DNA of 64,000 bases. Origin: JAGAJR01 sp048463395 (GTDB taxonomy: Bacteria > Pseudomonadota > Alphaproteobacteria > RF32 > CAG-239). Location of the stretch: contig DBFWPL010000002.1 of assembly GCA_048463395.1 (NCBI GenBank), forward strand, positions 1-64,000, read 5' to 3'. This document shows positions 58,751 to 64,000 of the stretch, piece after piece. The notes below the pieces were generated by a model. It had not been told where the DNA came from, searched no databases, and worked only from the letters and a program-made list of their open reading frames with translations. Within the stretch, counting starts at the first letter, position 1. Each line of letters starts with the position of its first letter. The position numbers were made by a program, and so were the translations under genes.

Positions 58751-60589
58751 ATGACAGATAAAATGAATTTTCAGGCCGATGTGAGCAAAATGTTGGATAT
58801 TGTGGTTAACTCCCTTTATTCCGAAAAGCAGATTTTTTTGCGGGAGCTGATTTCCAATGCCTCCGATGCTTGTGATAAGCTCAAATATATGGCTCTGACT
58901 CATCCAGATATTACCAAGCAGTCCGGGGAGTTGAAAATTACGGTTACTCCGAATGCCGAAGCTAATACGCTGACGATTGCCGACAATGGTATCGGAATGA
59001 ATCGGGAAGATTTAATCAACCATTTGGGAACAATTGCCAAGTCGGGAACGGCAGAATTTGTTAAAAATGTTAAAGAGAACGGGTCGGCGGTTGATTTAAT
59101 CGGTCAGTTCGGGGTTGGTTTTTATTCCGCCTTTATGGTAGCGGACAAAGTGGAAATTCTGACCAGAAGAGCCGGAGAAGATAAGGCTTACAGCTGGACT
59201 TCAAACGGAATAGACGGTTTTGAAATTACCGAAGCTGAAAAAGCTGTTAACGGTACCAGTATTACGCTGTTTTTGAAAGAAGATCAAAAGAATTTTACGG
59301 ATACGATTTATTTGCGGCAGATTATTCGGACTTATTCCGACCATATTGATTATCCGATTGTATTGGACTTGGGAAAAGCCGGGGAAGAAACCGTTAATAC
59401 GGCTTCGGCTTTATGGGCAAAACATAAATCGGAAATTACTCAAGAGCAATATAAAGAATTTTATCATCATATTTCCAAGAATTTTGACGAACCGTGGATG
59501 ACGTTGCATTTTAAAGCAGAGGGTAATATTGAATATACCGGTTTGCTTTATATTCCGACGGTTACGCCGTATGATTTGTTTCAGCCTGACCGGAAACAGG
59601 GATTGAAGTTGTATGTAAACAGAGTGTTTATTTCCGATAAGGTTGAGGAGCTGCTGCCGGCGTATCTGCGTTTTGTTAAAGGAGTTGTCGACAGTTCGGA
59701 TCTGCCTTTGAATATTTCCCGCGAAATGCTGCAACAAAGTTCGCTGATTGCAAAAATCCGGCAGGGAACGGTTTCAAGAATTTTGAAAGAACTCAAAAAA
59801 CGCTCCAAAGATTATGATGATTATATCAAGTTTTGGAATGCGTTCGGCATCGCTTTTAAAGAAGGGCTTTATGAAGATTTTTCGAATCGGGAGGAAATAG
59901 CCGAGTTGTCCCGTTTTGCCTCGACGGCGTCGGCTGACAAACTGACATCTTTAGACGAGTATATTTCCAGAATGCAGTCGGAGCAGAAAGCGATTTATTA
60001 CATTACCGGCGATGATGTGAAAACTTTGGTTAACAATCCGCAGTTGGAAGCATTTAAAGCCAAGAATATTGAAGTGTTGTTGCTGACGGATCCGATTGAC
60101 GAGTTCTGGACTCAGACTTTGACGAGCTATAAGACTTTTGCCATTAAGCATATTTCTCAGGCAGGCATAGATCTGTCGTTGAAACGGGATGAAACCAAAG
60201 CCGATGAGGGAAGTTTGAAAAAGCTGACAGATATGATGACAGAGCTTTTCAAAGATGAGGTAGCAAAAGTAACAACGACGGATAAGCTGACCAAATCACC
60301 TGCAAGTTTGACGGTTGAAAACGGGCAAATGAGTATCCATTTGGAACGTTTGATGAGAAATCATCAGCAACAGACAGCTTTTGCAAGTTCTCGTATTTTA
60401 GAAATCAACCCGTATCATCCGCTTATTATTAAAATGGCGGACAGTATGGATGATAAAGAGAAGAAACAGGAAATTAAGGATATTTCCCGTATTCTTTTGG
60501 ATCAGGCAAAAATTGCGGAAGGAGAAGCGATTACCGACTCTTCCTTCTTTTCAGAGAAACTCAGCGAATATATTCTCAAAGCCATGTAA
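58751..60589 (+). CDS. htpG: Molecular chaperone HtpG (Hsp90)
   Basis: ATP-dependent cytosolic chaperone. 612 residues. The N-terminal GHKL ATPase contains FLRELISNASDACDKLKYMA near 35-54 (the ATP-Mg Asn), IADNGIGMNREDLINHLG near 79-96 and LIGQFGVGFYSAFMVADKVE near 116-135. The middle domain has PLNISREMLQQSSLIAKI near 317-334 (catalytic-loop Arg) and the C-terminus provides the dimerisation helices. GGAGC precedes the ATG. Alternative start ATG 58763 would remove four residues. A terminator follows. Confidence 0.96.
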   Translation: MTDKMNFQADVSKMLDIVVNSLYSEKQIFLRELISNASDACDKLKYMALTHPDITKQSGELKITVTPNAEANTLTIADNGIGMNREDLINHLGTIAKSGTAEFVKNVKENGSAVDLIGQFGVGFYSAFMVADKVEILTRRAGEDKAYSWTSNGIDGFEITEAEKAVNGTSITLFLKEDQKNFTDTIYLRQIIRTYSDHIDYPIVLDLGKAGEETVNTASALWAKHKSEITQEQYKEFYHHISKNFDEPWMTLHFKAEGNIEYTGLLYIPTVTPYDLFQPDRKQGLKLYVNRVFISDKVEELLPAYLRFVKGVVDSSDLPLNISREMLQQSSLIAKIRQGTVSRILKELKKRSKDYDDYIKFWNAFGIAFKEGLYEDFSNREEIAELSRFASTASADKLTSLDEYISRMQSEQKAIYYITGDDVKTLVNNPQLEAFKAKNIEVLLLTDPIDEFWTQTLTSYKTFAIKHISQAGIDLSLKRDETKADEGSLKKLTDMMTELFKDEVAKVTTTDKLTKSPASLTVENGQMSIHLERLMRNHQQQTAFASSRILEINPYHPLIIKMADSMDDKEKKQEIKDISRILLDQAKIAEGEAITDSSFFSEKLSEYILKAM

Positions 60590-60594
60590 TCAAA

Positions 60595-60617
60595 AGCCCC
60601 TCGGACAGAGGGGTTTT
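60595..60617 (+). terminator. Terminator after htpG
   Basis: Stem CCCCTC/GAGGGG (loop GGACA) followed by six T residues. Confidence 0.9.
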
Positions 60618-60679
60618 TTATGACGTTTATTAAATATTAACAAGAATCAGTTAAATTCGCAAAAAAAGGAGAACTGGCC

Positions 60680-61354
60680 ATGATTTATGCTCTATACGGT
60701 TTGATTTTCGGTTTGTTGATTCCGTATATCAGCCGGCGTTTTGAAAAGTTTATGCCGGCAACGCCTGCTTACGGTTTGTACAGAATTGTTCGTTCGGGGA
60801 AAAAAGTGTCGGCGGATAAAAGAAAAAAGAATCCGAAATATGTGCGGCTGATGAAGGCTTATCGTTTACGCAGCCTTATGTACGGGTTGTTTGTCGGAGT
60901 ATTGTCGTATTTGGCATTCATGCGTTTCGGCAGCAGTCATGCCGGTTGGTATTTGGCCTTTATGTGGATTATGGTTTTGTTGGCCGAGATTGATTACCGG
61001 ATGTTTCTTTTGCCGGATATTTTGACTTATCCGTTGTTGTTGAGCGGATTGTGTTTTGCTTTGTATTTAGGCAGCGGGGCAGCTGTTACCGACAGTATTG
61101 TCGGAGCAACGGGCGGTTATGTTTTGCCGATTTTTGCCAGCTTGTTTCTTGTTTGGAGAAACAAGGACGTGTTTGGCGGCGGAGATATTAAGTTGTTATC
61201 GGCCGTCGGTGCATGGATGGGGCTTGAGAATCTGTTATATGTCATTATTTTATCTTGTCTTTTTTTCGGAATATATGCTTTAATCGGCAAGAAAAGAGCG
61301 GGAGCGTTTGGTCCGGCAGTAACAGCCGCCGTATTAGTTGTTGCTTTTTTGTAG
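60680..61354 (+). CDS. A24-family prepilin peptidase-like protein
   Basis: 224 residues, polytopic. The two catalytic aspartates of type IV prepilin peptidases are in place: MVLLAEIDYRMFLLPDILTY with Asp105, and the FGGGDIKLLSAVGAWMG box with Asp169. The N-terminal methyltransferase/Zn domain of PilD is missing, but a membrane segment and a basic loop (residues 40-65) are present, so it resembles TadV/CpaA-like or unassigned A24 proteases. No pilin or Tad gene is nearby, so the substrate is unknown. GGAG upstream gives the start. Confidence 0.85.
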   Translation: MIYALYGLIFGLLIPYISRRFEKFMPATPAYGLYRIVRSGKKVSADKRKKNPKYVRLMKAYRLRSLMYGLFVGVLSYLAFMRFGSSHAGWYLAFMWIMVLLAEIDYRMFLLPDILTYPLLLSGLCFALYLGSGAAVTDSIVGATGGYVLPIFASLFLVWRNKDVFGGGDIKLLSAVGAWMGLENLLYVIILSCLFFGIYALIGKKRAGAFGPAVTAAVLVVAFL

Positions 61355-61401
61355 CATGGGGATAAAATAAAGAAAATTTAAAAACTTAAAGGATTGGTAC
61401 A

Positions 61402-62118
61402 ATGGTAAGCAAAGCTTGGGAAAAAGATAAGCGTAAAGTTAAAAAACTGGTTGAAGGGAAAAGTTTTGACTGGTTGATTATGTCGTTGATTTTGATGGAT
61501 GCCGTTATTCTCGGCTTGATGACAGCAGCGTTTATGACCGAAACTCTGAAAGCCGATTTGTTTGTTTTAGACCGGCTGTTTATGGCAATTTTTATTGCCG
61601 AGATGATGATGAAAATTTATGCTTACGGCAAAAAATTCTTTAAATCCGGTTGGAATGTTTTTGACTTTACGATAATCGCGATTTCCTCTGTACCGTTTAC
61701 AAGCTATTTTATTATTCTGAGAACATTCCGTTTGTTTCGTTTACTTCGTTATATTAACAAGTTTTCTCGTTTGAAGCAGGTTATCAATACCTTTATTTCC
61801 TTGTTGCCGAATTTTATGGCCATGCTTTTGGTTTTTATAGTGTTTATCTATGTTTTTGCAATTATGGCGGTTGCTTTATTCGGGGATATTTTTGTTGAGT
61901 TTTCAAATTTGGGCAGTGCTTTGTTTGCTTTGTTGCAGATTTTTACTCTGGACGGTTGGGCTTCGGATATTGCTCGTCCGGTTATGGCGGTTTATCCGCA
62001 TGCGTGGTTGTTTTTTGTTTCGTATGTTTTTATTTCGTTCCTTATCGTTATAAGTTTTTTGATGAGTGCGGTATCGGAAATCGTCAGAAGGCAGTTTATG
62101 TTTAAGTCCAGAATCTAA
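61402..62118 (+). CDS. Voltage-gated ion channel of the bacterial Nav/Cav type
   Basis: 238 residues with six segments, the size of a single-domain NaChBac-like subunit that forms tetramers. S4 holds four arginines at three-residue spacing (R107, R110, R113, R116, in RTFRLFRLLRYINK). The pore has S5 (about 138-160), pore helix and the filter FTLDGWASD near 181-189, then S6 (about 202-224). The filter of sodium-selective relatives reads TLESWAS; here Glu is Asp and Ser is Gly. AAAGGA precedes the ATG. No accessory gene; a strong terminator follows. Confidence 0.9.
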   Translation: MVSKAWEKDKRKVKKLVEGKSFDWLIMSLILMDAVILGLMTAAFMTETLKADLFVLDRLFMAIFIAEMMMKIYAYGKKFFKSGWNVFDFTIIAISSVPFTSYFIILRTFRLFRLLRYINKFSRLKQVINTFISLLPNFMAMLLVFIVFIYVFAIMAVALFGDIFVEFSNLGSALFALLQIFTLDGWASDIARPVMAVYPHAWLFFVSYVFISFLIVISFLMSAVSEIVRRQFMFKSRI

Positions 62119-62130
62119 ATTGGAAACGTA

Positions 62131-62179
62131 TAAAAACAAATCCCCGTAAAGAATTTAACTTTACAGGGATTTGTTTTAT
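62131..62179 (+). terminator. Terminator after the ion channel gene
   Basis: Stem AAAACAAATCCC with GGGATTTGTTTT, plus inner GTAAAG/CTTTAC; long and near perfect. It may serve the convergent gene too. Confidence 0.9.
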
Positions 62180-62193
62180 CCAGAGATTGTTTC

Positions 62194-62706
62194 TTAAAGT
62201 TTTATGTCGGACAGGTCAATGGCATCCAGCAATTCGTTCAGTTCTTTTTGATGGTAAATATGCTCGCTGAAAAGGAGCATAACCGAGATGCAGGCTCGCA
62301 ATGTGTTACGATTGATTTCCTCCGGATGCATTTCTCCAACTTTTTGGATCAGTTGATATTCAACGGAAGAAAGTCGATAAGAAGTTCCCATGGGAACTTG
62401 TTTGAGAACAGTTTCCATTGTCTCCAAGTATTCGGAAACAACGTTGCATTTTTGTTCACTGATGTAAACATTGAGTTGATAACGGGCAAGTCTTCGGATG
62501 TCGCTTGCGTATTTATGTCTTGTGTCCGAGAGAATTTCTTTTTGGCAGTTGTCCTTATTTAGGATGAAGTCCCACATTGTTTTCCGAAAATCGGAATTCT
62601 TGTCGTGGGTAATGTCTGATATCTCAAAGAATTTCTCCAAGATGGATTCTGAAAAGACAATCTTATTGCCTATCAGACTAAACAGTTTTTCTTGTAATTC
62701 GCTCAT
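62194..62706 (-). CDS. Helical protein of unknown function
   Basis: 170 residues, no signal peptide, mostly helical. It starts MSELQEKLFSLIGNKIVFSE and contains TMWDFILNKDNCQKEILSDT (about 44-63), SDIRRLARYQLNVYISEQKC (about 68-87) and a C-terminal leucine-rich helix ELNELLDAIDLSD. Two cysteines are present. I see no DNA-binding or catalytic motif. It is convergent with the channel gene and separated from it by a terminator; its own promoter would be upstream of 62706. Function unknown. Confidence 0.6.
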   Translation of the reverse strand: MSELQEKLFSLIGNKIVFSESILEKFFEISDITHDKNSDFRKTMWDFILNKDNCQKEILSDTRHKYASDIRRLARYQLNVYISEQKCNVVSEYLETMETVLKQVPMGTSYRLSSVEYQLIQKVGEMHPEEINRNTLRACISVMLLFSEHIYHQKELNELLDAIDLSDIKL

Positions 62707-62848
62707 GTCTCTGGGTATTTTACAGTTAATAATTAATAAAAATGTATAAAAGTATCAAAATAGTAAAATTTAGTTTTTTAAAACTAGTTCTTTTCGGATA
62801 TTTTGTCAAAACTTTTTTGGGATATTTTTTATAAAAATAATTTGAAAG

Positions 62849-62878
62849 CTTGACAATGATGTTTTTAATTCCTACCTA
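62849..62878 (+). promoter_or_regulatory. Possible RpoH promoter of groES
   Basis: CTTGACA at 62849-62855 and CCTACCTA at 62871-62878, 34 bases before the groES ATG. The -35 fits RpoH or sigma-70; the -10 is a loose RpoH match. No CIRCE inverted repeat (TTAGCACTC...GAGTGCTAA) is seen in 62707-62912. Confidence 0.4.
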
Positions 62879-62912
62879 ATCATCAGAAAAACTAAATTAA
62901 GGAGTTGAATAA

Positions 62913-63203
62913 ATGAAAATCAGACCGTTACAAGATCGTGTCGTCGTCAGAAGACTGGATGAACTGACAAAAACTTCCGGAGGAATTATTATTCCGGATA
63001 CAGCAAAAGAAAAACCAAGTGAAGGTATTGTGGAAGCTGTCGGACCGGGAATGATTTCTCCGGAAGGTAAAGTTATTCCAATGGCTGTCAAGGCAGGTGA
63101 TAAGGTGCTGTTTGGCAAATGGTCGGGTACAGAAGTCAAACTTGAAGGAGAGACATATTTGCTGATTAAAGAAGCTGAGATTTTAGGTGTTATTGAAGAA
63201 TAA
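62913..63203 (+). CDS. groES: Co-chaperonin GroES
   Basis: Lid of the GroEL folding chamber. 96 residues: MKIRPLQDRVVVRRLDEL at the start, SGGIIIPDTAKEKPSEGIVE (about 22-41, includes the mobile loop), GDKVLFGKWSGTEVKL near 65-80 and the close LLIKEAEILGVIEE. AAGGAG supports the start. groEL follows after 26 bases. Confidence 0.97.
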   Translation: MKIRPLQDRVVVRRLDELTKTSGGIIIPDTAKEKPSEGIVEAVGPGMISPEGKVIPMAVKAGDKVLFGKWSGTEVKLEGETYLLIKEAEILGVIEE

Positions 63204-63229
63204 AAATTTTTGGATAAAAGGAAAAGAAA

Positions 63230-64000
63230 ATGGCTGCAAAAGATATTGAATTCGGTACGGATGCCCGGGCCAAAATGCTCAAAGGCGTTCAGATTCTGGC
63301 TAAAACAGTTAAAGTTACTTTAGGTCCGAAAGGACGTAATGTTATTTTGGACAAGTCTTACGGTGCACCGAAAATTACCAAGGACGGTGTATCCGTTGCC
63401 AAAGAGATCGAATTGTCCGATAAGTTTGAAAATATGGGGGCTCAGTTAGTTAAAGAAGTTGCCCAGAAAACTGCCGATAAAGCCGGCGACGGTACAACAA
63501 CAGCCACGGTTTTAGCTGAAGCTATTATTACCGAGGGAACAAAAGCCGTTGCCGCCGGTATGAATCCTATGGATTTGAAACGCGGTATCGATATGGCTGT
63601 TGAAGCCGTTGTCGAAGATGTTAAATCCCGTTCCAAAGAAATTAAAACTTCTGAGGAAATTGCTCAGGTCGGCACAATTTCAGCTAACGGTGATCGTACA
63701 ATCGGTGAGTATTTAGCCCGTGCGATGGAGAAAGTCGGAAATGAGGGTGTCATTACCGTTGAGGATGCCAAAGGTCTGGAAACGGAATTGGAAGTCGTTG
63801 AAGGTATGCAGTTTGACCGTGGTTATCTGTCTCCTTACTTTGTAACGAATCCGGAAAAGATGAATTGTGAGTATGAAAACCCATATGTTCTTTTATATGA
63901 CCAGAAAATTTCCAATTTGCAGCCGTTAATCCCGGTTTTGGAAGCTATCGTTCAATCCGGTCGGGCATTGGTTATTGTTGCTGAGGATATTGAAGGGGAG
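63230..64000 (+). CDS. groL: Chaperonin GroEL, C-terminus beyond window
   Basis: The first 257 residues of Hsp60, starting MAAKDIEFGTDARAKMLKGV. The ATP-binding VTLGPKGRNVILDKSYGAP (about 29-47), KDGVSVAKEIEL (about 51-62) and AGDGTTTATVLAEAII (about 85-100, with the catalytic Asp) are intact, and the apical domain has begun by residue 195. AAGGAAAAG upstream marks the start. It is the second gene of groESL; the frame stays open to the end of the window. Confidence 0.96.
   Translation, partial: MAAKDIEFGTDARAKMLKGVQILAKTVKVTLGPKGRNVILDKSYGAPKITKDGVSVAKEIELSDKFENMGAQLVKEVAQKTADKAGDGTTTATVLAEAIITEGTKAVAAGMNPMDLKRGIDMAVEAVVEDVKSRSKEIKTSEEIAQVGTISANGDRTIGEYLARAMEKVGNEGVITVEDAKGLETELEVVEGMQFDRGYLSPYFVTNPEKMNCEYENPYVLLYDQKISNLQPLIPVLEAIVQSGRALVIVAEDIEGE

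Noticed and set aside
62707..62912. CIRCE element ahead of groES
   Set aside because: No TTAGCACTC/GAGTGCTAA dyad is present; an RpoH-like promoter is the better, though weak, candidate.
1..64000. CRISPR arrays, tRNA or rRNA genes, transposases, integrases
   Set aside because: None was seen on reading both strands; repeats found are pairs, not regularly spaced arrays.

Overview
The window reads as chromosomal DNA of an AT-rich alphaproteobacterium. The evidence is a GcrA cell-cycle regulator at the left edge, the gene order rpoZ-rsh-DUF2062-acpS-lepB-rnc-era, an alphaproteobacterial flagellar operon flgF-flgG-flgA-flgH followed by a FlaF-type protein, and a GANTC-lineage regulator set. Codons are strongly A/T-ending except in one island, and T-rich hairpin terminators are frequent. 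Two pyrimidine genes resembling Bacteroidota versions, plus NagA/NagB, suggest a host-associated, probably gut-like habitat; this is inference. No tRNA, rRNA, CRISPR array, transposase or integrase is visible.

Layout: 0-3 kb gcrA (partial) and two secreted proteins; 3-9.4 kb rpoZ, bifunctional (p)ppGpp enzyme, acpS, signal peptidase, RNase III and Era; 9.5-13.7 kb a flagellar operon behind a clear sigma-54 promoter, repeats, and a protein made of two FlaF-like units; 13.7-16 kb the first pair of secreted cysteine-rich proteins (locus A); 16-23 kb lolC-lolD, an EF-hand protein, rpmI-rplT and pheS-pheT; 23-32.7 kb a TPR lipoprotein, uracil-DNA glycosylase, two paralogous secreted proteins next to a lytic transglycosylase, small membrane proteins and an FAD enzyme; 32.8-35 kb ugd-galE; 35-36.5 kb two phage-tail-like genes; 37.4-39.2 kb the second cysteine-rich pair (locus B); 39.3-41.3 kb nagB-nagA; 41.4-52 kb peptidase, MazG-like, AlgJ/AlgI-like O-acetylation pair, YqeK-like protein, two glycosyltransferases and the dTDP-rhamnose operon rfbA-C-D-B; 52-54.3 kb a small HTH protein, a probable ncRNA and typA; 54.3-62.7 kb repeats, membrane proteins, a PfkB kinase, the divergent pyrF/pyrE island, ferredoxin, htpG, a prepilin peptidase and a voltage-gated channel; 62.9-64 kb groES and the start of groEL.

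How they fit: the window mixes core growth functions (translation, stringent response, secretion, chaperones, pyrimidines) with envelope building (Lol export, UDP-glucuronate/UDP-galactose, dTDP-rhamnose, glycosyltransferases, O-acetylation) and surface structures (flagellum, secreted cysteine-rich proteins). The strongest candidate for an undescribed system is the duplicated secreted pair, loci A and B. Each encodes a roughly 320-residue protein with dense cysteines followed by a second secreted protein with a shared cysteine module, and each lies behind a nearly identical 53-bp upstream block containing a 12-13 bp poly-A tract. Other notable items are the tandem FlaF protein, the pyrF/pyrE island, a promoter-to-terminator ncRNA at 52.24-52.40 kb, and a channel with an unusual selectivity filter.
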